64,000 bases of DNA from NCBI GenBank assembly GCA_035652235.1, contig DASREE010000014.1:124001-188000 (forward strand). The letters are read 5' to 3'. Shown in pieces: positions 56,627 to 64,000 of the stretch (position 1 is its first letter; each line of letters starts with the position of its first letter). Both the position numbers and the translations under genes were made by a program. Below the pieces are notes generated by a model. It saw nothing but the letters and a program-made list of their open reading frames with translations, did no database searches and had not been told where the DNA came from. The stretch comes from PALSA-612 sp035652235. GTDB taxonomy: Bacteria > Actinomycetota > Thermoleophilia > Gaiellales > Gaiellaceae.

Positions 56627-57298
56627 GTGCGTCCCCTGGCGTGGAAGCTCGCGGGCGTCTCGGCGGCTGTCGCCGCGGCCGGCGTGCTCATCGGCTTCTA
56701 CATCGCCGGCTACCTGGTCGGCAACACGCCGTCCTTCCGGCCGGCGGTGCGGGCCGGCGCCCGCCCGACGGTCGACCTGACCCTGCAGACCGTCGCCGCC
56801 GTCGGCCCCGAGCTCGCTCCCCATCCCGACTGGGTGTCCTTCCTCGTCCGCGACGCCGCCGGCCGCTGGCGCCACACGACCGTGTGGCGCCTGCCGGCGC
56901 ACGCGACCGTGCACGTGACGATCTACAACTTCGACGGCGCGAGCGGCCTCCGCAACCCGTTCCTCGGCCGCCCCCAGGGCCTCGTGGGCGCCGAGCTCGT
57001 CGACGGGAAGCCGCTCGTGGTCATGCCGCCGGACCAGCCGTCGCACACCTTCGCCGTCCCGGCCCTCGGCATCCTCGTGCCCATCGCGCCCGTCGCCGAC
57101 GACGCGAAGAACCAGTGCGGCTACGCGCCGTGCTCCCTGTCGATGGCGCACCGCACCATCCGCTTCACCTTCCGCACCGGCGCGCCGGGCCACTACCGCT
57201 GGCAGTGCTTCGTCCCGTGCGCCGCCGGGTTCATGTACGGCTTCGGCGGCCCGATGCAGACGATCGGGTACATGGACGGCTTCCTCGACGTCGTCTGA
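56627..57298 (+). CDS. Membrane-anchored cupredoxin-like protein of the oxidase operon
   Basis: 223 aa from GTG 56627. Helix LAGVSAAVAAAGVLIGFYIAGYLV anchors it. The rest is a cupredoxin beta-sandwich: HATVHVTIYNFDGASG, HTFAVPALGILVPIAPVADD, RFTFRTGAPGHYRWQCFVPC. C194-x3-C198 sits where CtaC has its CuA cysteines (HCAELC), but the following His-x2-Met (GLWHGYM) is replaced by AAGFMYG, so the CuA His is missing. Another Cys pair is in NQCGYAPC. May deliver copper or accept electrons; not a normal subunit II. Precedes ctaC by 4 nt. Confidence 0.75.
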   Translation: MRPLAWKLAGVSAAVAAAGVLIGFYIAGYLVGNTPSFRPAVRAGARPTVDLTLQTVAAVGPELAPHPDWVSFLVRDAAGRWRHTTVWRLPAHATVHVTIYNFDGASGLRNPFLGRPQGLVGAELVDGKPLVVMPPDQPSHTFAVPALGILVPIAPVADDAKNQCGYAPCSLSMAHRTIRFTFRTGAPGHYRWQCFVPCAAGFMYGFGGPMQTIGYMDGFLDVV

Positions 57299-57302
57299 CG
57301 CG

Positions 57303-58169
57303 ATGGCGAGCATCGAGGAAGCAGGCGCAGTCAGGCCGGGCGACGTCCCACACGGCCGACGGTTCCTCGCGCTCTGGCTCGTCCTGAGTGCGATCGCGAC
57401 GCCGCTCGTCGCCGTCTTCCTCGGTCCGGCGATCCCGCCCGGTAACGGCAGCGCCCAGGCGACCGAGCAGGTGTTCGACAACCAGGTGATGGTGTCGGTC
57501 GTCACGCCGGTCTGTATCCTCGTCGTCCTCTTCCTCGTCTACGCGCTCGTCAGCTTCCGCGCGCGTGGGGCCGAGGCCGTCGACGGGCCGCCCGTCCGCG
57601 GCGACTGGAGGATCCAGATCCTGTGGGTGGTCGTCACGACCTCCACGGTCCTGTTCCTCGCCGGCTTCGGCACCTACGAGCTCCTGCAGAGCGGCTCCGG
57701 CGGCGGCCAGGGGCCGACCGCCGCCTTCCTCCCGCCCGACCACGGCAAGGCGATGGACGTGCAGGTGATCGCGCAGCAGTGGGAGTTCACCTTCCGCTAC
57801 CCGACGTACGGCGGCGTCGAGACGCCGCATCTCGTGCTGCCTGCGAACACGCTCGTCCGGCTCCACGTCACGTCGCTCGACGCGGTGCACTCCTTCTGGG
57901 CCTACCAGCTCGGCGTGAAGGCGGACGCGAACCCCGGCAGCGACAACGTCGTCTACGTGCAGCTGAAAGGGCCGCGCACGTTCGAGATCCACTGCGCCGA
58001 GCTGTGCGGGCTCTGGCACGGCTACATGTTCGACACGGGCCGCGTCGTCCCGCAGCGCGAGTTCGCCTCGTGGATCGCACAGCAGCAGTCGTACTTCGGG
58101 CCGGTCGTCAAGTACCTGCCCCCGTACTCGACCCACTACCTTCCCGACCCCCAGCTGCGCGCTGGATGA
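57303..58169 (+). CDS. ctaC: Cytochrome c oxidase subunit II
   Basis: 288 aa. Two amino-terminal helices (LALWLVLSAIATPLVAVFLG as signal-like helix, then VVTPVCILVVLFLVYALVSF and ILWVVVTTSTVLFLAGFG). Soluble CuA domain: QWEFTFRYP, VHSFWAYQLGVKAD (CuA His and acidic residue), then H230-C231-AEL-C235-GLW-H239-GY-M242 with every CuA ligand present. No cytochrome c domain is fused, so a separate donor such as the diheme protein at 31191 is needed. Confidence 0.96.
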   Translation: MASIEEAGAVRPGDVPHGRRFLALWLVLSAIATPLVAVFLGPAIPPGNGSAQATEQVFDNQVMVSVVTPVCILVVLFLVYALVSFRARGAEAVDGPPVRGDWRIQILWVVVTTSTVLFLAGFGTYELLQSGSGGGQGPTAAFLPPDHGKAMDVQVIAQQWEFTFRYPTYGGVETPHLVLPANTLVRLHVTSLDAVHSFWAYQLGVKADANPGSDNVVYVQLKGPRTFEIHCAELCGLWHGYMFDTGRVVPQREFASWIAQQQSYFGPVVKYLPPYSTHYLPDPQLRAG

Positions 58170-58191
58170 GCCGCAGCCGAAAGGAGTGACC

Positions 58192-58278
58192 GTGACACGG
58201 ACGCCGGCCCAGCCGACGGCTCGCCCGCCCGTTCCCCTGCTCGCAGGGCAGACGGTCGAGCGCGGGGAGCGCCGGTGA
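58192..58278 (+). CDS. 28-aa ORF between ctaC and ctaD
   Basis: GTG at 58192 with a strong AAAGGAG site 5 nt upstream; the TGA at 58276 overlaps the ctaD GTG (GTGA). The product (VTRTPAQPTARPPVPLLAGQ and 8 more residues) is proline- and arginine-rich with no membrane helix. The coupling suggests it is translated and passes ribosomes to ctaD, which has no good site of its own. Independent function unknown. Confidence 0.5.
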   Translation: MTRTPAQPTARPPVPLLAGQTVERGERR

Positions 58279-60164
58279 GCGCGGACGCAGTCGCCGTCCG
58301 CCCGTCTGCCTGGCGGCGCCTGATCGGGTTCAACGTCCTCACCGGCGTGCTGCTCGGCGTGGGCGGCTACTACCTCGGCTGGTTCGTCGGCCACCAGGTC
58401 AACGGGGCGAGCCTCGCCTACTTCGGCGACATCGACCAGAACGACCTGTCCATCTTCCTCGGCTACTTCCTCGGGGTGGTCGGCTTCCTCGTCGGCCTCG
58501 GCTTCGCCAACTACCCGCTCGCACGTCTCCGCGGCTACCCGCCGTCGCTGCGCGAGAAGGAGACCGAGGGAGTCGGGCGCTACTTCGGCCTGTGCACCGA
58601 CCACAAGGTGGTCGGCATCCAGTACCTGGCCGGCATCGGCCTCTTCTTCTTCATCGGCGGGCTGAACGCGATGCTGATCCGGGTCGAGCTGCTGCGGCCG
58701 AACGCCCAGGTCTTCCCCGCCGGCCAGTACCTGACCCTGGTCGGGATGCACGGCACGATGATGATGGGGATGATGACGAGCGCGATCCTCGGCCCGTTCG
58801 CGAACTACTTCGTGCCGCTGATGATCGGTGCCCGGCGGATGGCGTTCCCGCGGATCGAGGCGCTCACCTTCTGGCTGCTGATGGCCGCCGGGGCGATTCT
58901 GACGACCACCATCTTCTTCGGCGGCTTCCCGACCGGCTGGACCGGCTACGAGCCGCTCAACGACCAGGCGAACGGGGGTATGGACGCGTACATCGTCTTC
59001 TTCGCCCTCGTCGGCCTGTCCATGACGCTGCTCGGCCTGAACATGATCGCGACGATCGTGACCATGCGCGCCCCGGGGCTGACGTGGTCGCGCCTGCCGA
59101 TCTTCTGCTGGGGCGTCCTCTCGACCGCCGTGCTGATGGTGCTGGCGGCGCCCGTGCTGATCGCGGCGCTCGGGATGGCCATGCTCGACCGCACCGCGCA
59201 GACGACGTTCTTCATCCCGAGCGGCGGCGGCAGCCAGTACCTGTACGAGAACCTCTTCTGGGTGTTCGGGCACCCCGAGGTGTACATCCTCGCCCTGCCC
59301 GGCTTCGCCATCGTGCTCGAGCTCCTGCCGGTGTTCAGCCGCAAGCCGCTGTGGGGCTACCGGCTCGCCGTCGCCGGCCTGCTCGGCGTCACGCTCCTCT
59401 CCTGGATGGTGTGGCAGCACCACCTGTTCGTGAGCGGGATCAACAGCGACCTGCGCCCCTTCTACATGCTCTCCACGGAGCTGATCTCGATCCCGACCGG
59501 CTTCACCTTCGTCTGCGGCCTGATGACGATGTGGCGCGGCCGGATCCGCCTCACCGTGCCGATGCTCTTCTGCCTCGCCTGGTTCTTCAACTTCCTGGTC
59601 GGGGGACTGTCCGGCGTCTTCCTGTCCGACGTGCCGAGCGACGTGACGACGCACGGCAGCTTCTTCTCGATGGCCCACTTCCACTACACGATCATGGGCG
59701 GGCTGATCTTCACCTTCTTCGCGGCGATCTACTACTGGCTGCCGAAGATGACCGGGCTCGAGCTCGACGAGCGGCTCGGGAAGATCCACTTCTGGTCGAT
59801 GTTCGTCGCCTTCAACTCGACCTTCGCGCCGCTCTTTGCCGTCGGCTTCCTGGGGCAGCCACGGCGCGTCGTCACCTACCCGGCCCACCTCCAGTTCCTC
59901 AACGACTGGGTGTCGGCCTCCGCCTTCGTGCTCGGGCTGTCCATGCTCGTCTTCCTCGGCAACCTCGTCTGGTCGCTCGTCTTCGCCCGCGTCCGCGCGG
60001 CCCCGAACCCGTGGGCGTCGCGGTCGCTCGAGTGGCAGCTGCCCTCGCCCGTGCCGGTGCACGACTTCGACCGGATCCCCGTCATCAGCGGCGATCCCTA
60101 CGCCTACGGCGAGCCGGCGCAGCCCGTCGCCGCCCCCGCGCCGGCGGGAGGGAGGGCGAGGTGA
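58275..60164 (+). CDS. ctaD: Cytochrome c oxidase subunit I (aa3-type, divergent)
   Basis: 629 aa from GTG 58275. All heme and copper ligands are visible: heme a His in LVGMHGTMMMGM, CuB His and cross-linked Tyr in FGHPEVY, CuB His pair in VWQHHLF, heme a3/a His in MAHFHYTIMGG. An unusual extra pair of helices precedes the core (VLLGVGGYYLGWFVGH and IFLGYFLGVVGFLVGLGFANY). The usual HDTYYVVAHFHY is HGSFFSMAHFHY here, so the Asp after that His is Gly. LALPGFAIVLELLPVFSRKPLWGYR is otherwise family-typical. Reduces oxygen to water and pumps protons; which proton channels remain is not clear. Confidence 0.95.
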   Translation: MSADAVAVRPSAWRRLIGFNVLTGVLLGVGGYYLGWFVGHQVNGASLAYFGDIDQNDLSIFLGYFLGVVGFLVGLGFANYPLARLRGYPPSLREKETEGVGRYFGLCTDHKVVGIQYLAGIGLFFFIGGLNAMLIRVELLRPNAQVFPAGQYLTLVGMHGTMMMGMMTSAILGPFANYFVPLMIGARRMAFPRIEALTFWLLMAAGAILTTTIFFGGFPTGWTGYEPLNDQANGGMDAYIVFFALVGLSMTLLGLNMIATIVTMRAPGLTWSRLPIFCWGVLSTAVLMVLAAPVLIAALGMAMLDRTAQTTFFIPSGGGSQYLYENLFWVFGHPEVYILALPGFAIVLELLPVFSRKPLWGYRLAVAGLLGVTLLSWMVWQHHLFVSGINSDLRPFYMLSTELISIPTGFTFVCGLMTMWRGRIRLTVPMLFCLAWFFNFLVGGLSGVFLSDVPSDVTTHGSFFSMAHFHYTIMGGLIFTFFAAIYYWLPKMTGLELDERLGKIHFWSMFVAFNSTFAPLFAVGFLGQPRRVVTYPAHLQFLNDWVSASAFVLGLSMLVFLGNLVWSLVFARVRAAPNPWASRSLEWQLPSPVPVHDFDRIPVISGDPYAYGEPAQPVAAPAPAGGRAR

Positions 60165-60835
60165 GCGAGCTCGCGCAGGAGATCGCCGCCCACGAGCAGG
60201 TCGAGCGGGAGCCGCCGGAGCTCCTCGGGCGCAACCTGAGCTCGGCCGGCCATCTGCTCGCCAGCGCCACCGCCTTCTTCTTCCTCGCCTTCGTCTTCGC
60301 CTACTTCTACCTCCGCTCGCTCGACAACGCCGGTCTGTGGCGTCCGAAGCACGTCGACCCCTCGCAGACGCTCGGCGCGCTCGTCATGGCTTTCGCCGTG
60401 GCGAGCGCCGTCGGCGTCCGCCTCGGGCTCGCCGATCACCGGGATGGCCGGCGAACGGCGTGGCACTGGAAGGGCGCCGCCGCGCTCGCCCTCGGCGTCG
60501 CCTCGATCGTCCTGCAGGTGGTGGAGTGGACGACCGTCGGCTTCGGCCCGGCCGACGGCGGCTACGCGAGCGTGTTCGTCGGCTGGACCGCCTTCTCCGT
60601 CCTGTTCGTCGCAGGGACGATGTTCTGGCTGGAGACGATCCTGGCCACGTCGCTTCGCCACCGGCGCGTGGCGGCGCTCGCGCCCGGCGAGGCCGTCGGC
60701 GAGGCGAGCCGCTTTCGCCCGGACGTGGCCGGCGCCTCCCTGCTCGTGCGGCCAGGCCTCGAGGCGCTCTCCTTCTACTGGAGCTTCCTGGCGGGGATCG
60801 GCGTCGTCGCCTGGATCCTCCTCTACCTTGCCTAG
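60161..60835 (+). CDS. ctaE: Cytochrome c oxidase subunit III
   Basis: 224 aa, GTG in a GTGA overlap with ctaD. Five membrane helices: SATAFFFLAFVFAYFYLR, LGALVMAFAVASAVGVRL, AAALALGVASIVLQVVEW, VGWTAFSVLFVAGTMFWLETIL and FYWSFLAGIGVVAWILLYL. Matches the shorter, five-helix actinobacterial form. It stabilises subunit I rather than carrying cofactors. Confidence 0.92.
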   Translation: MSELAQEIAAHEQVEREPPELLGRNLSSAGHLLASATAFFFLAFVFAYFYLRSLDNAGLWRPKHVDPSQTLGALVMAFAVASAVGVRLGLADHRDGRRTAWHWKGAAALALGVASIVLQVVEWTTVGFGPADGGYASVFVGWTAFSVLFVAGTMFWLETILATSLRHRRVAALAPGEAVGEASRFRPDVAGASLLVRPGLEALSFYWSFLAGIGVVAWILLYLA

Positions 60836-60841
60836 ACGGCC

Positions 60842-61714
60842 GTGCCGAGCCTGACGAGCCCCGCCGCCTGGCCGGTGGAGCCGCCGCTCTTCCTCGTCGT
60901 GGCGGCGGCCGCCCTGTACTGGCTCGGCGGCCGGCGCCGGGTGTCCGCCCGCCGTGGAGAGCTCGGCTCGCGCGCCCGGGCGGCCTGCTTCTACCTCGGG
61001 CTCGCGGTCGTCGCCGGGGCCCTCGACTCGCCGCTCGACCCGCTCGCCGAGCGCCTGTTCGCGGCGCACATGCTGCAGCACGTCCTGCTCCTCAGCGTGG
61101 CGCCCGTCCTCGTCCTCCTCGGCGCTCCCTGGGGCCGGGTGTGGCAGCCGCTCCCGCTCGGCCTGCGCCGCAGGACGGCGAGGGCCGTCGCGCACGGTCG
61201 CGGCGCCCGCCCGCTGCGCGCCGCGGCAGGCGGCGTGTCGCGGCCCGCCGTCGCCTGGCTCCTGTTCAACGCCGACCTCGTCGCCTGGCACGTGCCCGCC
61301 CTCTACGACGCGACGCTGCGCAGCCGGGCCGCGCACGACCTGGAGCACGCCCTGTTCTTCTGTACGGCCCTCGTTTTCTGGGCCTGCGTGCTCGACTCGC
61401 CGCCCCTGCGGGCCCGGCTCGACTGGCTCCGGCGGGCGGTCTTCGTCACCTCGGGCCTCGCGGTCGGCTGGGTGCTCGCGATCGTGCTCGCCTTCTCGCC
61501 GTCACCGCTGTACGAGGCGTACGCCTCGCTGCCGAGCCGTCCGGGCGGCCTGTCGGCGCTCGGCGACCAGCAGATCGCGGCCGGCGTGATGTGGGTGCCG
61601 GGGTCGCTCGTCTACTCGGTCGCGTTCCTGTTCTTCCTCTATCGTTGGCTGGAGCCGGCCAGCGCGGGCCGCCGCCCGCCGGGACGGCGGCCCGGCCCTG
61701 CCGGAGGCACCTGA
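60842..61714 (+). CDS. ctaG: CtaG-type cytochrome c oxidase assembly protein (caa3 family)
   Basis: 290 aa from GTG 60842. Seven or so helices with the motifs of the caa3-type CtaG family: LDSPLDPLAERLFAAHMLQHVLLL, FNADLVAWHVPALYDATLRS, HDLEHALFFCTALVFWACVLD and LGDQQIAAGVMWVPGSLVY. Conserved His residues could carry copper. Needed for CuB insertion; distinct from the soluble Cox11. Confidence 0.92.
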   Translation: MPSLTSPAAWPVEPPLFLVVAAAALYWLGGRRRVSARRGELGSRARAACFYLGLAVVAGALDSPLDPLAERLFAAHMLQHVLLLSVAPVLVLLGAPWGRVWQPLPLGLRRRTARAVAHGRGARPLRAAAGGVSRPAVAWLLFNADLVAWHVPALYDATLRSRAAHDLEHALFFCTALVFWACVLDSPPLRARLDWLRRAVFVTSGLAVGWVLAIVLAFSPSPLYEAYASLPSRPGGLSALGDQQIAAGVMWVPGSLVYSVAFLFFLYRWLEPASAGRRPPGRRPGPAGGT

Positions 61715-61735
61715 TCGAATCGGGGAGGTGATCTC

Positions 61736-61879
61736 GTGGAGTCGACGCTCGCAGCGCACTTCCTCGCCGGCTCGATCCTCAGCTGGGCGCTGCCCATCGC
61801 GCTCGTGCTCGCAGTTGGCCTCTACTGGGGGCTGCTCATGCGGCGCTCGACGGGAACGCGCGCAGGCAAGATGGAGTGA
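61736..61879 (+). CDS. 47-aa single-helix membrane peptide of the oxidase operon
   Basis: GTG 61736 with GGGAGGTGAT 5-8 nt upstream. VESTLAAHFLAGSILSWALP and IALVLAVGLYWGLLMRR make one membrane helix with a basic end (RRSTGTRAGKME). Too short for ordinary gene calling. The stop is followed at once by the sco GTG. Probably an accessory subunit or assembly peptide, comparable in size to CtaF-like or subunit IV peptides, though I recognise no family. Confidence 0.62.
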   Translation: MESTLAAHFLAGSILSWALPIALVLAVGLYWGLLMRRSTGTRAGKME

Positions 61880-62554
61880 GTGAGGGTGGTCGCCCGGCCC
61901 CACGGACCGCTGCCCGGCAGCATCTCCGCCCGGCACGTCGCAGCGGCGGTGCTGGCCGCCGCGCTCGTCGGCGTCGGGCTCGGCGTGGCGCTGCACGAGC
62001 TCCGCTCGGGCGGCGCGCCGGCGGCGAGCCGGCTGCCCGCCTTCCACGGACAGGCCGTCTGGGCCTCCGGCGAGCGTCCTGCACCGCGCTTTACGCTCCG
62101 CGACGAGCGCGGCGCGCCCCTCTCCCTCTCCTCGCTGCGCGGCCGGCCGGTGCTGCTCACGTTCCTCGACTCGCGCTGCCGCAACCAGTGCCCGGTCGAG
62201 GGCAGGGAGCTCGCCTCGGTCTTCACCCGCCTGCCCGCCGCGAGCCGGCCCGCGCTCCTCGTCGTGAGCGTCGACCCGCGCGGCGACACCCCCGCGAGCA
62301 TCCGCCATGCGATGCGGTCGTGGGGGCTCGCCGGTCGCTGGCGCTGGCACTGGCTGAACGGCAGCCGCGCACAGCTCGAGCAGGTCTGGCGCGCCTACGG
62401 GATCACGGTCGACCCTGCCTCGGGCGACATCGTCCACAGCCTCGTGCTGTACCTGATCGACCGGCGCGGCGACGAGCGCACGGCGTACCTGTTCCCCTTC
62501 CTCCCGGGCTTCCTGCAGCGAGACCTCGCCGCCCTCGCCCGCGCGGGCGCGTGA
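61880..62554 (+). CDS. sco: SCO1/SenC-type copper chaperone
   Basis: 224 aa from GTG 61880. Anchor helix VAAAVLAAALVGVGLGVAL, then a thioredoxin-like fold with the copper motif C100-RNQ-C104 in LDSRCRNQCP and distal ligand H186 in DIVHSLVLYLID. FTLRDERGAPLSLSSLRGRPVLLTF is the SCO amino signature. Delivers copper to CuA of subunit II. Overlaps ctaB by 4 nt. Confidence 0.93.
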   Translation: MRVVARPHGPLPGSISARHVAAAVLAAALVGVGLGVALHELRSGGAPAASRLPAFHGQAVWASGERPAPRFTLRDERGAPLSLSSLRGRPVLLTFLDSRCRNQCPVEGRELASVFTRLPAASRPALLVVSVDPRGDTPASIRHAMRSWGLAGRWRWHWLNGSRAQLEQVWRAYGITVDPASGDIVHSLVLYLIDRRGDERTAYLFPFLPGFLQRDLAALARAGA

Positions 62555-63744
62555 GCCAGGCGGCGGCGCCGGGGCTGGCTCTGCGCCTGACCGCGCTCGC
62601 GGCGGCGGCCGCGTCGCTGCTCGCGGTCGCGAGCGGCGCCAGCGCCGGAGGCGGCTCGCCGCACCGTCTGCTCGGGGCGCTGACCGTGCCGCCGTTGCTC
62701 GCGCTCGTGGTCGCAGCCGCAGCGGCGCACCGGCGGCTGCGGGCCGTGTCCGCCGCGGCGCTCGCGCTCGTCGCCGCCGCCGCGGCCGTGACCGACCCGC
62801 CCTTGCACCTGGCGCTGGCGGCGCTCGCCTTCGCGGCCACCGCCTCGACCTGTGCGGCGACCTTCCGTGGGGGCCGCGCCGCGCCCGGACGCCTGCGCGA
62901 CTACGCCACCTTGACGAAGCCGCGGATCATGACGCTGCTCCTGCTCACCGGCGCGTGCGGCATGGTGGTCGGCGCCCGGGGGGCTCCAGACCCGGCGCGG
63001 CTCGTGCTCATGCTGCTCGGGCTGGGGCTCGCGTGCGGGGGCGCGAGCGCCCTCAACCACGTGCTCGACCGCGACATCGACCGGCTGATGGGGCCGAGGA
63101 CCGCCCGCCGTCCGGTCGCCGCCGGGCGCCTGCCGGCTCCGCGCGCCCTCGAGTTCGGCCTCGCCCTCTCGGCCGCATCCTTCGTGCTGCTCGGCTCGAC
63201 CGTGAACCTGCTCGCGGCGGTGCTCGCGCTCGCCGGCAACCTCTTCTACGTCGTCGTCTACACCCGCTACCTCAAGCGCCGCAGCCCGCTCAACATCGTG
63301 CTCGGCGGTGCCGCCGGGGCCGTGCCGCCGGTCGTCGGCTACGCGGCCGCGACCGGCAGCCTGGCGCTTCCGGCCCTGTGGCTGTTCGTGATCGTGTTCC
63401 TGTGGACGCCGCCGCATTTCTGGTCGCTCGCGCTCCTGCTGCGCGAGCAGTACGCGGCGGCACGCGTCCCCATGCTGCCGGTCGTGCGCGGCGAGTCGGT
63501 CACGCGCCGGCGCATCGTCTGGTACACGGTCTCGCTCGTCGCCTTCACCGCCGTCCCGGTCGCGACCGGGTCGTTCGGCCTCGTCTACGGCGTCGGAGCC
63601 GCCGTGCTCGGAGCGGCGTTCCTCGCGCTCTCGCTGGCGCTGCGGCGCACGGGAGGACGGCGGGGGGCCGCGGCCGCCTTCCACGGCTCGCTGCTCTACC
63701 TCGCCCTCCTGTTCGTGCTCGCCGCGGTCGACGTGGCGACGTAG
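62551..63744 (+). CDS. ctaB: Heme o synthase with an extra CtaA-half-like N-terminal domain
   Basis: 397 aa from GTG 62551, about 100 longer than usual. From residue 115 it is a normal UbiA-type protoheme IX farnesyltransferase: YATLTKPRIMTLLLLTGACG, NHVLDRDIDRLMGPRTARRP (Asp-rich prenyl-diphosphate site), YTRYLKRRSPLNIVLGGAAG and LWTPPHFWSLAL. Residues 1-110 add four helices with His in GSPHRLLGAL, AAAHRRLRA and PPLHLALAALAFA, resembling half of a heme a synthase (CtaA). Function of the extension is unproven. Confidence 0.92.
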   Translation: MSQAAAPGLALRLTALAAAAASLLAVASGASAGGGSPHRLLGALTVPPLLALVVAAAAAHRRLRAVSAAALALVAAAAAVTDPPLHLALAALAFAATASTCAATFRGGRAAPGRLRDYATLTKPRIMTLLLLTGACGMVVGARGAPDPARLVLMLLGLGLACGGASALNHVLDRDIDRLMGPRTARRPVAAGRLPAPRALEFGLALSAASFVLLGSTVNLLAAVLALAGNLFYVVVYTRYLKRRSPLNIVLGGAAGAVPPVVGYAAATGSLALPALWLFVIVFLWTPPHFWSLALLLREQYAAARVPMLPVVRGESVTRRRIVWYTVSLVAFTAVPVATGSFGLVYGVGAAVLGAAFLALSLALRRTGGRRGAAAAFHGSLLYLALLFVLAAVDVAT

Positions 63745-63767
63745 GCGCGGTGGCCGAGGCGGGGCCG

Positions 63768-64000
63768 TCAGGGGCCCGGGCGGGCGGAGATCGACGGCCG
63801 CGCGCGCCGCACGACGTCGAGCACGTCCCACATGCGCGCCTGCTCCTCGCCCGGGACGAGGCTCGCGATCCGGTACGAGCCCGTGCGGGAGGCGACGAAC
63901 GAGAACGTGGCCCTCGAGCCCGGGGCGAGGCCGGCGAGCGGCTGCGGCGTCGAGGCGCCGGGGAAGGCGGGTCGCACGGACAGCGCTCCGCGGACGACGG
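63768..64000 (-). CDS. Sulfocyanin-like cupredoxin fragment, 5' end beyond window
   Basis: The last 77 residues are visible; the frame stays open to base 64000, so the GTG at 63977 is not necessarily the start. FSFVASRTGSYRIASLVPGE and EQARMWDVLDV match the end of sulfocyanin-type cupredoxins, where Cys and His in a CxxPGH-like pattern bind copper before the Met. Here Ser replaces Cys and Glu replaces His, leaving only Met. So a copper-free relative is likely. Convergent with ctaB, 23 nt apart. Confidence 0.6.
   Translation of the reverse strand, partial: VVRGALSVRPAFPGASTPQPLAGLAPGSRATFSFVASRTGSYRIASLVPGEEQARMWDVLDVVRRARPSISARPGP

Noticed and set aside
1..64000. CRISPR array, tRNA, rRNA, insertion sequence or prophage
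   Set aside because: No regularly spaced repeats, no cloverleaf or rRNA-like sequence, and no transposase, integrase or terminal inverted repeats were seen.

Overview
This is a very GC-rich actinobacterial segment: most third codon positions are G or C, GTG starts are very common, and neighbouring genes repeatedly overlap by 4 nt (ATGA/GTGA). The gene content fits a deep-branching class such as Thermoleophilia: leaderless-looking promoters, a DPPR-synthase-like UbiA protein, NarL-type two-component/ABC modules and a split CtaC/CtaD/CtaE oxidase. The class is inferred from style and content, not from a marker gene. The first and last genes run off the window.

About 54 kb is a polysaccharide biosynthesis island. 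From 1 to 10.3 kb there is a chain of glycosyltransferases (GT4 and GT2) ending in a short lipid-phosphate sugar transferase (9635-10258). A two-component system with an ABC exporter follows on the minus strand (10.3-13.9 kb). From 13.9 to 23 kb come an ATP-grasp enzyme, a secreted glucuronyl C5-epimerase-like protein, two PQQ-type beta-propellers, a UDP-sugar epimerase, a Wzz-like protein and a Dpm1-like GT2. From 23 to 30 kb there are three secreted or anchored GH26-type hydrolases and a 1271-aa fusion of a cellulose-synthase-like GT2 with a GT-C transferase. From 30 to 34.8 kb lie a zinc ribbon, an OsmC protein, a diheme cytochrome c, an esterase-like gene with an apparent frameshift, a DPPR-synthase-like enzyme and a phosphodiester glycosidase. 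From 35 to 54.7 kb there are UDP-xylose synthase, a clan-A hydrolase, more GT4 genes, a UDP-HexNAc 4-epimerase-like enzyme, an O-antigen-ligase-like protein, a Wzx-like flippase, aldose epimerase, a polysaccharide deacetylase-like protein and a second, full-length sugar transferase (53209-54696). Together these give initiation (two sugar transferases), sugar-nucleotide supply, assembly, flipping, polymerisation or ligation, chain-length control and extracellular editing. A uronic-acid/xylose-containing polymer is a reasonable inference.

The last 9.5 kb is respiratory. An OmpR-type two-component system (54690-56493, minus) is divergent from an operon of cupredoxin, ctaC, a 28-aa ORF, ctaD, ctaE, ctaG, a 47-aa membrane peptide, sco and ctaB.

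Four things stand out. (1) A shared dyad (AACAG-N-CTGT core) lies upstream of both sugar-transferase genes, 43 kb apart. (2) Several genes carry internal deletions while the overlaps at their ends survive: three fused stumps at 45.1-46.1 kb, a GT4 stump at 49.5-50.0 kb, an asparagine synthase missing two blocks at 51.3-52.4 kb, and perhaps two bridging micro-ORFs. (3) Three 11-nt direct repeats lie between the OmpR system and the oxidase operon. (4) TAnnnT-like hexamers sit 6-10 nt before the start codons of most transcription-unit heads, suggesting leaderless mRNAs.
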